Source: Pleurotus ostreatus/Saccharomyces cerevisiae fusant
Taxonomy: Eukaryota > Opisthokonta
Length of the DNA: 64,000 nt
Direction of reading: 5' to 3'
Assembly: GCA_024196135.1 (NCBI GenBank)
Contig: JAMQCK010000092.1
Span: 1-64,000 of the forward strand
Under the pieces are notes generated by a model. It made no database searches, was not told the origin of the DNA, and saw only the letters and a list, made by a program, of their open reading frames with translations. The translations under genes were made by a program, and so were the position numbers. Positions 46,791 through 58,914 of the stretch are shown piece by piece (positions within the stretch are counted from its first letter, which is position 1; every line of letters starts with the position of its first letter).

Positions 46791-48631
46791 ATGCTTCTGT
46801 CGCCTGCGTACGCGCCGTTCCCTCTCCACACAGCTGTCCATCGTGCTCACCATCGCGCCCAATCTGTTTCCCATCCACTCATACAGGTCGGCGAGCACCA
46901 GTCTCCCCGGTAGCGGTGGCTCGTTCTGGGGCAAGTTCAAGCCAAAGGGCAAGGATGAGAAGCCACAGATGGCGATCGCCCGCCAGAGGCTGCTCACATT
47001 ATGCTACGATGAGATGGAGACTATCCGGATGGTGTGTGGCTTGCCACTCGTAGACTTACTCCCATGCTGACCGTACTTCTCAGTTGCCCAACACCTTTGC
47101 TGTATGTCGAACGAACGCCGTCTGATCATGTCGCTCAACCTCCTCGCAGGAACTCGAGGCAGTCGCGCGTGACTGGACCAAGCCACCTCCAGATGCGATC
47201 TTCGGAATGCGAGTGCCCGTAGAATATGCATCGATTCATGCTGCGGTGTGTTCCCCCCAGCATTCCCTCTCTACCTGGTCTGACACCCTTGCAGCGTCTC
47301 GTATCCGGACCTTACATTTACGTGCGCAATATATACCATTGAACCCTGAACCCCATTGACGTCCCCTTCAGCTCACAGGCGAAGACTCGTACCAGATCGC
47401 CATTTCTGGCGTACAGGGAATACGAGTCGAGATCGTCAGTGATGCGCCACCCCCACCCGAAGAGCCTCCGTACGTCTACGTCCTGCATCGTCTATTCCCC
47501 TTTGACCTCTCCCCCAGCCCACCCCCCCTCATCGAAATGCCCGGCACCATCAACCTCGAACTCGCGCCCAACCTCACCGTCGCCCTCGACACCACCATCG
47601 CCTCCGCCGAGGACATGGACATGGCCCGCATGGAGGACGGCACGATGGTCGACGGCCAGTTCTACGGCAAGCTCGACATCATCCACAACGGCGACGTGCA
47701 CAAGCTCGAGTTCTCCGGCACGCGCCTCGCGAATCCGGACATCAACCCGGAGATCGTGTTCGACTCGCGCGCGCTGACGAAGCTGAGCGTCGCGACGCGG
47801 CCAACGGCGGCGAAGTGCCACTTGAGCATTTTGGCGCCGGCGCAGCAGTACTGCGATGTGATTTTGACGTTCAGCACTCTGTGGAAGATTGGGACGACGT
47901 GGCCGCCGGCGGAGAGGTTGGAGGAGGGGAAGATCAAGTACTTTGTGCGCGTGCATCCGGGAGGTGCGCTGGAGCACTTTGAGAGCGAGATGGTGACGAC
48001 GGCGCTGTACTACGAGGCAATGTGCGTGGTCCAGCTCTTTCAGGTGAACAATTATTGATTGACCTGCCTCACAGACCCGACCAGAGTATGGTCGATCCCA
48101 GCGACTTCATTGCGCCGAGGAACGGCTTCGCCATGTCCTTCCAAGACTTCATCCCGCATCTCATGAACGTTTTGGACCAACTCGGCATGTCAATTCACGC
48201 ACGAACAACGTTCATCAAGTGAGTGATCCGCGCTCTTCTTGGATTTCGATACAGGAATTGACGGACTCTTTAGCAACAATATCAACGCCTTCGCCGCACA
48301 CAAGAACATCGCGTACCGCTTCCTCTCCCCAACAAGGATAGCAGCAGCCATCGACATCTCGGTGACCGCCGACAATTGCGTCTTCACGCGATTATTCCTG
48401 TACGCGCATTCCTCTTCCCGCAGTCTCCTCTTTCCCCTCCCCTTCGGTACTGACCCTCATACCCGTAGCATCTTCCGCGGCCTCACCGACGACGACATGG
48501 GCCTCTTCGCCGGCGCGGGCGAGAAGGAGGCGAACGCGATGAACTGGCGGCAGGTCGTGGGCTGGAGCGAGGAATCCAAGGACTCGACGATGTTCCGGGT
48601 GCTGGAGACGAGCGTGCTGGAGGTGTCGTAG
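46791..48631 (+). CDS. conserved fungal protein of unknown function
   Basis: ATG 46791 opens a short exon (MLLSPA) that splices over about 79 nt into SASTSLPGSGGSFWGKF and then KGKDEKPQMAIARQRLL. A series of short exons follows, including one of about 18 nt (LPNTFA). Then come ELEAVARDWTKPPPDAIFGM, DSYQIAISGVQGIRVEI and, from 47,520, the large exon PLIEMPGTINLELAPN. Later blocks DPSDFIAPRNGFAMSFQDFI, FAAHKNIAYRFLSPTRIAAA and FAGAGEKEANAMNWRQVVGW are very even in composition, which suggests strong conservation. The end is RVLETSVLEVS, TAG at 48631. I do not recognise a named family. No signal peptide or membrane segment is visible. Confidence 0.75.
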
Positions 48632-51152
48632 TCGCTGACGTGTTGTCTTCTTCGTCGTCTCCTTGCTACTTTAAATCCTGATCATCTTCTTCCTCCCACC
48701 GTACCGCTTCACGCTTGCCTTCGCCGTAGTCTATACCTGGACGTCCTCGTTACCCCTTTTCTTCCATACACTCATCGCTGCACCACCCCTCTGTATTGAT
48801 TAGGTCTCTCTGCTGCTCCTCTCCTCCGCCTGTACGCCGATTCAGCGCTGTGTACGCCCATCTAGCCCCTTGTACGCCCATCTTTATCCATATCCGTATC
48901 CATATCCTCCGAATCCTGTTATCCTTGCTTACTTTTCTACGTCCGTTAGCTACTTTACTATGTAGTGTAGGTTTTCTACAGGCCATCGTGCGAGTATGTC
49001 AAGAGGCATAACCGTCAAAAAGGTGGGCGAGGCAAACAGATGCTCCTAACAATGTTGCCGGTAACCAGAATCGAGAAGTTCAACCGTGACGGATCCGTGA
49101 CCCGGCTGTCATGACAGCATAACCTGCACAAATAAACACAATCAAATCCTGCTTTCTGCGTTCACCTTGAGACAATGGGCTGTCGTCACCTTCACTCAAC
49201 GCTTGTTGCTTCCTTGCGCACGTATGTCCTTCGTCCCTCCTCTCCATGCTGCCGGAATCTCTGCTTCCCAGGCGAAAGTCAGAAAGTCCTCCATCGCATC
49301 GTCACACCGGTACCGACTACTCTCGTGGTCTCCCCTCGTGGTCTTTCTCTGATCTTCTCGTGGCTCTATCTGCGAACACTATCACCTTCTTGCGATAGCT
49401 CTTCGGCCTTCTCGGTGGCCCTCTGCTGCCGAGACAGCTTTACTGGCTCCGTGATGCGTACTCTCCCTTCTAAAGAACGTAGAAGCCAAGGCGCGGCACC
49501 GAGACAGCTAGAGCAGCATCGAAGCACTTATGGCGGTCCACCGAATGTCGAGCGCAAATCACTAGGGGGCGGTATCGAGACTTTCAAAGTGGCCCTGTAC
49601 GTGGACGTGCCGCCGCTCGGTTTGGAAGGACGCCACGGTGAGGCGGCGAGGGACAACTCCGCGCGACAATGCCGCGAGCGGCGGAGACGCGTGCGAGAGG
49701 TACAACGCAAAACTTTCCGTCATAGCCAAGCAAGACTGTATGTCTGTGACGTGTTCTCTGACGGATAGCAAGCCTCGCCGATTTTTTTTCTGGTCAGCAA
49801 GAATTTCGACGCGCATCCAGCTATGCTTCTCTGGGCTCCCGCGGAAATATATGCATCCGATGGTCGCTCGCTCGCACGACCGTGGACACAAATTTTCCTG
49901 ATTTGGGTTAGTGCAAACAACGAGGTGGACGGCTACAGCGACAACCCAACAACAACCGCATAATTGCGATCGCGCGACCGCGTTGAAGGCCGCCATCCCT
50001 GGCGGGCTGGAGTCGACTGCATGCTCTCGATCCCTGACGCAAGGCGCACGCCCCCTTCTAGCTGATTCGGGCTGTCATCTGGTTGCCTTCGGTCAATGTT
50101 CGACGACGGTCTGCCCTGTGAAGCACCGCTTCTCACCGACATCACTGCATTTTGGGTGTCTTGGCCACTATATCGCTCGTCATGGGCCCTATTGTTCGGC
50201 CGCGGAGACTGGCCTGGAATGCGTCAGTCCGCGCCCTCATCTCGTACTTCCGGTGCGCTAACGCCTTCCAGAGCCTCACGTACTTCAGGGCGTGCCTCAT
50301 GTTCGCCGCCCTACGCGTCCGACGGGGAAGGACTCGCCCCATGTCATCAGGTCCTGGGACCGTCTGAAGCGGCGTCCTGACGACGCGGCACCGAGCGGGC
50401 TAATCTGCGGAGTGCCATCAGCGCCCTTGCGCTCAGCAGACGCAGGTGGCGCACCCACAGCGGGATTCTTCTCTCACAGAGATGTTCCCAACTGGGTCTG
50501 TTGGGCGAGGATGTTCGTCAACGGTGATGGTGCGTGACGTGTTGAATTCACATGCATCTGGATCTGATCTGGACGTGGAAGTACAGCGGCCACGAGCCTC
50601 TTGCGATGCAGCGAACGCTGTGGCGTGTCAGAGGGCGGAGCCGCGCTCGTGAAGCTCAGGGTACGACTGCGTCACTTGCGTGGGTGCGGTCGGGGGTTGC
50701 GTATTTCTTCTGTACGATATGTACAATTCTTCCTTCGTTTCGGCCAGTCTAAGATCTGGAGCTCTCACGTTAGCTCCGATCTGGGCCTGCGAGCGACGGA
50801 TGGGCTTCGCCATGAGCTTGTCGACGGTCGACGAAATGCTGCACGAACGTTGGGGGAATGCAGATGCGTACTCAGTCGGGCGTTCGGATTCGCCCTGAAA
50901 GAATTCAATGCTCGGTCCCCAAAGGCTAAAAGCTTGCCTCAAGGTTATCTTCTGCATATCAAATCGCCCAGAAGGGCGGTGCGGGGAGCGTGGTTCGCCG
51001 GCGGGAGGGAGGCAGGGAGCCGCCAGTTGCCGCTCACTTGCCGGCGGGTACGAAATTGATCCAGGCCGATCAGTTGAAGCTGCGGGTTCGCCTTGCCTGC
51101 CTCTCTCTCCATGGCGCGCGTCCGCGCCTCTTGACTCCTGCCCCCACCGTGC
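48632..51152. other. gene-poor interval, 2.5 kb, upstream of the Zn2Cys6 factor
   Basis: No supported gene. The first 400 bp is pyrimidine-rich, as expected for the 3' flank of the preceding gene. A 197-aa open frame from an ATG at 49175 has no recognisable domain and Ser/Arg-rich, shadow-like composition. The last 500 bp should hold the transcription-factor promoter. No tRNA was identified by eye. Confidence 0.4.
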
Positions 51153-54100
51153 ATGGCTTTTGACTGGCGCCCGCACCACACACCGACCCCCTCACCGTCA
51201 ACGGCGCCGCAGGAGATGTCGGACGAGCAGTCGGCCCAGTCCTCGCACCAGCAGAGGGTCCGCAGGCGGAAGCGGCTGGCGAAGGTGCGTGCCCTCGAAA
51301 CAGCTCGGCTCAGGGTGCTCAGGACTTCGCAGGCTTGCGACAACTGCCACAAGGCGAAGCGAAGGGTGCGTCCTCCGTAGCGTCCGCAACGAGCCTTATC
51401 TGATCCTTGTCCTGCAGTGCGACGGCAACGGTGCGTATTCACGCGTCTCGACACGCGCTCTGCGTCTGAACGTACTCTCCCAGTCCCTTGCAGCAACTGG
51501 TACACGTCCATCACGTCCTACACACCATCACCTCGCTCACAAACCCCTCAGCCACCATGCCTCCAAGACGTGCACCTACACGGACGCGCTTGGACGACCT
51601 GTCCCTGCGCCAGGTCAGATGCGACTCGAAGGGCCCTCATCTCAGCCGAAGGTCATCCCACCCCCCGCCGGCACCTCTGGCAAATATTACTTTACCAGCT
51701 TTCCGCCACAGTCCTACGAGCAATCGACTTCGCAGCCTCTGCCCGAGCTGCCCGCGCTTGGACTGCCTTCCTCCTCCTCACTTGCACCGCCTTCCGACAA
51801 TGCGCCAAGCAGGCAACATACGCGTCAGACCGATGAACGCTACAACCCCATGCGACGGCCTCATCCCAGCCCTCGAGAACAGGTCCAAGCCGAGACTCCA
51901 GAGTCCGTACTCACATTACAGCACGCGCGCAAGATCCCGCTCGATAACGCATTGACGCGCGAACTGGTGAACCGTATGTCGCGGCCATGACAGTCCGACG
52001 TAATGGCTCACGACTTCCCCATTGACCAGTATTCTTCACGCACTGCCAGCCGGCGCGCATGATCTTCCACAAGCCGACCATTGAGACCGCGCTCGCACAC
52101 AACACAATACCGGGCTACCTGCTGTTCGCTATTTGCGCCTTGGCAGCGCCGCTATCCAAGCAGCCGCGCATTCAATGCACGCCCGCGAGATACGGGGGAA
52201 CACCGTTCGCACAGGAGGCGCTCAGTCTCATGTTCGATGGCGCGGGCCGGCTGCTCTGCGAAGCCAACCTCTCGACGGCGCAAGCTCTCTGCCTCCTGCA
52301 GATTCACGACATGGTCGCTAGCTGGCCGGCGGCTTCCTGGAACAAGAAGCACTCCAGTACGTAGTAATGCTTCCGCAAGGGGTGGTAGTCTGACAGCACC
52401 TCCAGGTCTAGCCTTACTGATCGTGGAGAAGCTTGGGGTGAACCAGCCAGAATATCGGTATTCGACGCCCTTGCCCAGTACGGAACATATCCGCGCGAGC
52501 ATCGACCGCGAGTGCGTTCGGCGAGTGTACTGGCTGACCTATATAATGGACATCTACGCGTCGATATTCTTCAAAGCCGAGCCGACCTGGTTGGAGCGCG
52601 AGCCACATTGTCCGCTGCCCCAGGATGAGACGACATTCGAACTCGCGACCCAGCCCGCTACTCCAGGTGAGCATCGTGATCCTTACATACGCCCGCGCTT
52701 GCTTCACTAGCACACCTTCCGTCCTCGATATACGACAAAACACTCTTAGGCCGCGGAATTACTCACGATCCATACCACAGAATTTTTGCACCTTCCCGGT
52801 TCTCAAACAACGTCCGCATCAGAAACCGGCCATCTCGTGCGCATCACGGCGATATGGGGCGAAATCGAACTCGCCCTCGACGCGGTCGACGGTCAGCTTC
52901 TCTTCTGCGACCGCCCGGCCCCGCATCCTGACGACACCCGACAGATCCGGACCTGAAGCTCGAGGTGTCGGCGAATAAGTTCTCAGCCCTGCAGGAGAAG
53001 TACGAGGTGCGCGGCCCCCGCGGCGGAGTTTAGCGCGGGCTTCTCTGACGGACGCGCGATCGCAGGCTTGGGAAAAGTCGCTGCCGCAACACCTGGCGTT
53101 TACCGAGGAGAACCTGGAGTATCAGAAGTCGATGCTGGCGACGAGTTCGAATAATGGGGCGTGGTCCTGGGCGTGCATGCACGTCTTCCGTGCAGCGAGC
53201 GTGTTGGCGCTGCATTATGTACGTATGGCGGATGCTTTGCGTACGGCGTACTGATGGCGGCGACAGGCGTACAAGACGCTAGAGCCCGGCGCAATGTCGG
53301 GCTACCCTAGTTGGCCCGTGCAGGTCATCCATACCATCCATCAGATGATGGGTGACAGAGCCATGAACAGTACACTATGTGAGTCTTCCGTCCTGATATT
53401 TTGCGGAGCGCAGTCGCTCAAGTTGTATTTGCTACAAAGTGGGTGGTATTTTATGGGTGAGTCGGACGTCCTGCTTCTTTCTCATCCCAAAGGCTGACGT
53501 TTCCTGTAGATTCTCATGAAGTATTGCGGGAGGAACGATGATGAGATTCACAAGTTGAATGAGGCGAACAACAATCTCTGGGGCGTGTACATGCCCCGAC
53601 TGGTCGCCGACAAGCGCAGCGCCCACCGTCATATGAGTCCGCCGAGCTCGCACTCTTCCCCCGCCCAAACGCCAGAACCTCGCTCTGGACCCCGGTTGAA
53701 GCATCCATCCATGTCTGGACCATCGGCTTCAGCCTCATACGCATCCTCAACGACATCGCACCCCACGCCGTCGATGTCTTCTAATCTGCCGCCCCTCGTA
53801 CCACAGGGCCGCATGCCTAATTTGATCGCGCCGTCGTCCGCCAATATCCCGCCGCCATTCCTGGCCTCGCATTACCCGCAGGCCCCTATAGTCCCCGCCA
53901 ACGCCATCCCGCCCGAATTCATGGCCGGCCCGCCGCCGCCATCCATCGCGCAGTGGATGCACTCTCGACGACCGTCCACGGCGCCCTGGCAGGAACCCTC
54001 GTCCTCGAATGCGCAGGCACATAATCATAATAACAACGCGCTGCCGTCCCTCAAATCGTCCGGGTTGCTGGAATTTGCAGGCAAGGGGACGGCAGACCCG

Positions 54101-54259
54101 TCGTCCATTCCTCCGCCGCCGCCGCTCGCCGGTCCGTCGATCGACACATCCATGCGCCCAAGCACGTCGGACGCCAAGGACGGTCAGCCGCTGTCTACGC
54201 CGGTGCGCAGCGCGCCTGTGGGGATGCCCTGGCTGGCGGACGAGTCGATGTCGAGGTAG
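51153..54259 (+). CDS. Zn(II)2Cys6 fungal-specific transcription factor
   Basis: DNA-binding regulator of about 840 aa. ATG 51153 (MAFDWRPHHTPTPS). The zinc cluster CDNCHKAKRRC, DGNVPCSNC, HHASKTC has the six cysteines in C-x2-C-x6-C-x5-C-x2-C-x6-C spacing, preceded by a basic helix (HQQRVRRRKRLAKVRA). The cluster is cut by three introns, leaving exons of 13 nt (51418-51430) and 16 nt (51484-51499). The middle is the fungal-specific TF domain with PGYLLFAICALAAPLS, FAQEALSLMFDGAGRL, RRVYWLTYIMDIYASI, then DEIHKLNEANNNLWGVYM. The C-terminal 230 aa is Pro/Ser-rich and disordered (a likely activation region), ending LADESMSR. Target genes cannot be predicted: no enzyme cluster is adjacent. Confidence 0.88.
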
Positions 54260-55232
54260 CCGAAGGTTTCGAGCGAAGAACGCGAAGGCGCGCAGTACCA
54301 ATCCCAATTCGAACATTTCTTACTTTACTTTGGGGTAAACACTCACGTCTTACCCCACCCCCTACTAATACTTGCATATCGTTCCATCGGCTCGCTAGAG
54401 GCATGGCACCCGCGCGCCGGTCCTTTTTCTCGTGTCGTCTGCCATGGCTGGAGCGCGCCGAGCTTGCTTTCCACGTTTATCGGCTCCTGCATAGTCTTTT
54501 CTTTCCCGCATTTTTTCCCTTCCCAGTTTCTCGACCTTCCGCATAGTATTCTCCCTTTCCTCGCCTTATCGTCATCGCTTTAGCCTCCTCATTATCACCC
54601 TCACCCTTCTTGTCTTCTCTGCTATGAACTGTGTTGCATGTATCAGTATACCGACCGCCGCTATACGTGCCTATAGGGGAATAATACCATTCGTCTAATG
54701 TATCACATTCTCCATGTATTTTGGGCTAGTAGTACGCACAGAGTCACTAATTTTCAGGCTTTCTGTTTTGTTCATCTCTGGGTCAACTCAGGCTCGTAGT
54801 GCCTCGAAGATTGGCGGTGTACCCAAAGGAGGTGGGTTTCCAACACGGTCGTCGGTCTCGAATACCGCACCCACGCTCGGAGTCGGATTGAAGTTCAACT
54901 TGGGAGCACGTGAGAGTCATGTGAGCAATCAACTTCAACCAGAGGACGTCGAAAACCCTTGGCTTGGTGGATTGGTTGAAGTGGGACACATAGTAGTAGT
55001 ATTATCCACTCAAAAGGCGTCTACAGATATGTGGATACAGTCAAAAGACAAATGTTCATTAAAGTACAAGGGCGACGGCATTGACAGTTACGAAAGATCG
55101 CTAAGTAGGTAGGTGGCTAGTGAGATAAGAAGGTTAAGCAGGAGAAGATAGACAGTAGGTGTATAAATCTGGCCTTTCAGATTGACAGAAGGCACAATAG
55201 ATTACAGGGGAGAACGAGCACGCCGGCTTTAG
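54260..55232. other. intergenic
   Basis: No supported gene over 1 kb. 54,320-54,640 is a strongly pyrimidine-rich stretch typical of a fungal 3' flank. A 132-aa frame from ATG 54714 has no recognisable domain. Confidence 0.4.
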
Positions 55233-55737
55233 TCAATGGGAAGCCTGCGAAGCATCGCCAGCGTGTTCAGGAGGATGCATTTCCGAGTCTACATTGGCGC
55301 CCTTCAGTACCCAGTTTGAGGCCTGCGATGCCACTGACGGCGCACCTATATCACCCCGTCCAGCTTCCACACGCCTCGGAGCGCCGCTCGTCTTTACGCC
55401 GGCACGTCTGAACGCTCGGGTCGACGCCGCCCGCGCCGCGAGGTTGGTCCGGACAAGCGCAGCGCGGCGCCGCCACACGCGACGTTCTTTCTCCGGTAGG
55501 TGGTTCCACTGCTCACCTGCCAGGAGCGGCGTCAGCGATCGTGTAGCCATTACATAGATGAGAATGCGTTCGCAACGCGCCTCTGTCGTACAAGTGCAGC
55601 TAGAGCGGGGCATACGCACCAAGGTAGAGGTTCACCGCCTTCGGATTGCACCTCATTGTATTGGAACCGAGGTCACGCAGCGCCGCTGCGCGGTACAGGA
55701 GCCAGCCGTTGACAGAGGCGCCGGTGAGGGTGGACAT
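55233..55737 (-). CDS. small HMG-box-like protein
   Basis: Two exons inferred, 55737-55620 and 55516-55233, sum exactly 133 aa. The N-terminus SVNGWLLYRAAALRDLG matches HMG-box helix 1 (the N-A/G-F/W-hydrophobic-Y/F-R pattern). After the splice, LYLGEQWNHLPEKERRVW and RRRAALVRTNLAA match helix 2 and the start of helix 3, with the typical G-xx-W and LPExER positions. The usual long C-terminal arm of helix 3 is replaced by an Arg-rich, Ala-rich region (TRAFRRAGVKTSGAPRR), so the box is degenerate or truncated. Stop TGA 55233-55235. Agaricomycetes carry many such short HMG genes. A role in mating-type or development is possible but not shown. Confidence 0.65.
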
Positions 55738-56311
55738 TGATATTCTTGTCAAGCAGCGTGCCAGCCACTAGTAAGATAGGTGATGATATGTTTGAGGTCG
55801 AACTCGAATTAGGGCGTTAACCAACGCGATTACTTCCGTCCGAGCAGAAGAGGGGGAGGCGAAGAAGTGCCTTAGCAACGTGGAACAGGATATATAGCAG
55901 CGCAAGAACAAGGGCGACCATATTGGGCGATGACATGATGCTGGCTTCTCTTCAGTGAGCTCGGCAGCCGAAAGCTCCACGTGAGAAAGGCACTTGCCTT
56001 TTCTGTTGTGACCTTTGTCGACAGATTAGGAAGGTCTTGAACTTCCGCTGTGAATGTCAGGGTTCTTTTCAAGGCATGCACCAGCTCGACCTGTGCTCAT
56101 TACCCACCTGTACCATCATAAATGAAGTCCATTCACGACGAAGCAAAGGGTCATAGCAAGAAAATCCACTGCCCCCGACGTCCCGCCAACTATCCCCTGG
56201 ACCGAATCACAGTGAAGGGGTTTACACATTACACTCGTATATAGTAACAAGAGAGATAGTACACATCATATCAAGAATTGAAGTTCGATAACATTAGTCG
56301 TGAATAGGTCG
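55738..56311. other. intergenic
   Basis: No gene seen over 0.57 kb. It lies between the HMG-like gene start and the RING gene stop, both on the minus strand. Confidence 0.45.
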
Positions 56312-57913
56312 TCAGTGCTCCGGCGGCGACTGCAGGAGCGGGGTGTGCTCTGACGGGGGCGAGACGGCGGAGACGGAGAGCGGAGAGGTAGAGGTTGGTG
56401 GCGAGGCAGCAGTCGGGACAGAAGAGGGTACACCAGCCTCGTCGCATTGCTTGTGTCGCTCGTGGTGGGGCTGGGTCACGTCCGCTTTGCAGATGGGGCA
56501 CTAATGCGGGATCAGCGATTGGTCGCGTGTGATGAAGGGTCCGAAGTACTCACAAGCTTCTTCCGCTGAATCAACCACTCGTCGACCTCCTCCAGGTGGA
56601 AGATGTGGTGACATGGCAGCACCCGCACCCGGTCACCCTTCTCAAAGTCGGACAGGCAGATCGCGCACTCCGCCTGCGTCTCAAACCACGGTTGGTCCGG
56701 GAGCTGCGTGCTCGACGACGCCATCATCTCGCAATCCTCCATGGCCGCTGGCTCGTCGTGTACCACGGGTATATCAATCTCCGCAGGCTTCGGGGTATCC
56801 TCCTCAGGTCCAGCTTCCAGGTCGACGTTAGCATCGGCTTGGGCGTTTGCGGGCTTCCGCAGAGGTGAAGGTGAGCCACCGTACGCGTCCTCGCTTCCCC
56901 TGTGCTTCTCCCACCCGTGTCCTGTCCACACCCTCCAGGGTAGACGCCGCACGACATCCTCTGGCGCGCGATCGCGTCGTGCCGCCCGTGCGGCCCGGAA
57001 GCGGTGGATGATGAGCGTCAAGAACGTCAAGACGGATGGCAGAAGCAGGATGGCGATGAACGTGATGATAGGGCTAGCACTACTCAGTCAGCTGGCGGAC
57101 CGGATGGAGCCTGGAAACTCACGAGTACCATTCCCAGGCGGAATACTCAGCGGTGATGAGAACCGGGAGCGTGTTCATGCCGGAGTGGGACGTATTCGAG
57201 GAGGCAATGAGGCTGGAGAGCGTCGAGTAGTCCGAGTGCTTGACATACGTCGCGGAGATGCGTATATCGGACGCGTCCTCTGTGCGCGATCAGTGACATG
57301 CCGACATGCAGGGGGATTGCAGCGTACCGGGACTGTACATGCTGACCAGCGTGTCCGGATACCCAGAGATATTCGGATCGTCCCCGCCGACGATGACCGC
57401 GCGGGCCCCCAGTCTCTGCGCCTCGCGCACCTTCTTCACAAACTCGCACTTTCCACGTTGCACGAGCGCAATCCAGGTTTCCGATGGCTCTGGCGACTTA
57501 TCGCCCACAAGGCAGAGCTTGGGGCAGCCCCAATTCTCCGCGGGATCGAGAGTAGTGGTGTTCGCTGCGCAGGGGACCGTGAAGGAGGACAAGGGTATGA
57601 CATAGCCGAGGATGGGCTCCTTGATCTCACCGCCAAATGCCGCTGCGAGGGCTCATTAGCGACGTTGCGAGGGGAACAGCGGGGCGTGCGTACCGGGTCT
57701 AGACGCAAATCGCACCGCGGGTGTGCGGTCGACGACAGAGACGGTGCTCTCGGCGCCCCACGCCCATCCCCAGAGCCAGCTCTTCTCGGATTTGGAATTG
57801 AAGACCGATGTGGCGAGGAACTCTGGCGTGTCGGCGATCGAGAACGCCCGTATGCACGGCGAGAGGGCGATGAGGAAGAAGAGTAAGATTCTGTTGATGT
57901 TCGTTCTCGCCAT
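56312..57913 (-). CDS. PA-TM-RING E3 ubiquitin ligase (RNF13/GRAIL type)
   Basis: ATG at 57911-57913 opens a signal peptide ([20 protein letters not shown]). The luminal protease-associated domain has [20 protein letters not shown], then [20 protein letters not shown] and [15 protein letters not shown]. One transmembrane helix follows ([20 protein letters not shown]). The cytosolic side carries a C3H2C3 [39 protein letters not shown], then after an intron CPICKADV. The tail is Ser/Thr/Pro-rich ([19 protein letters not shown]). About 440 aa; stop TGA 56312-56314. Proteins of this type ubiquitinate cargo at endosomes, the Golgi or the vacuole. The target is unknown. Confidence 0.92.
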
Positions 57914-58914
57914 GGGCGCCGGAGGAGAAAGGGAGAGGGAGAGCGGCGCGCGTCTCGACGATGGCGGTCCAGAGCTATATCACAAGCACGTGCTTAGTTC
58001 CGCCGGAGCTTGCCGGGTTCCAGCTTGTTCGCGAGCGGCGATCAAGCGGCGATCGCCAATTTTTGTCTCCCACCACCATCGCGGACGGCTCTGGCGCGGT
58101 GTCTGGATCCATCGTACAGCTTTGTGAGTGTCTTGCAGCCCTTTTTTCTTGTCTCTCGCCACCGATGAAGGTACAAAACTGATTTAATGAGTCGGAGCGG
58201 CTTCGGTCGCGCTTGACGACAACCTTTCCTTTGCTGAGCCCTTACCTTGCCACGACTTGACACGAATCATCGACTGACATCTCATCCTCAGGTCATTGTG
58301 CATATCTCTACCTCACACATACTCATAGCCAGGACAAGATGTATTTCAACGAAACGACTTGCTTGCAATACACTCCGATTCTGTACCCTACCCCATCCCT
58401 TCCGTATCCGACCTCGACGCGGAGCGCACGAGGTGCACTCGGTGTATGCATATGGAGTTGCAGCACTGGGACTCAATCTCATGCTATCGTTGGATATGAA
58501 TCGTGTTGGTTTTACCGCGCTTCGAGCGCAATCGCCCACACTCCGACGTTTATTCGAGATGGCCACGGTGCGATATTCATGGCATCCATACTGTATGCAT
58601 GCAGTATCATACGCGCCCCAGATCTCGCCAGCATAGGCGGCGCCGTCCGCGGCCGTTGGGAGAGCTCGATCAAGTCTATCTGACGTGCAGTCCTCGACTT
58701 GACAGCTTCTTTTCGTGGGGTGACGCTGCTGACGCTGATGCCTGTTTCCTCCCCCTCTCATCTTGTACGCCCATCGTGCTTGCACCAGAACGAATTCTCA
58801 GTCTTCGGGATTTCGAGACGTCTACGCGCCCTTGAGTCACTGAACGCGTTCTTCTGGGCTCACGACGCGTCTTTCTCTGTCAAATCGCGACAGCTCCTCT
58901 TGCACAAACGACCC
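57914..58914. other. divergent promoter region, PA-TM-RING / coiled-coil gene 1
   Basis: No gene seen over 1 kb. An in-frame ATG near 58,738 could extend the following protein by about 59 aa. Confidence 0.4.

Noticed and set aside
49175..49768. 197-aa plus-strand ORF with ATG
   Set aside because: Composition is Ser/Arg/Cys-rich without domain or conserved block, and no splice context supports a gene.
54714..55112. 132-aa ORF with ATG
   Set aside because: No domain and no promoter or splice context; left as intergenic.
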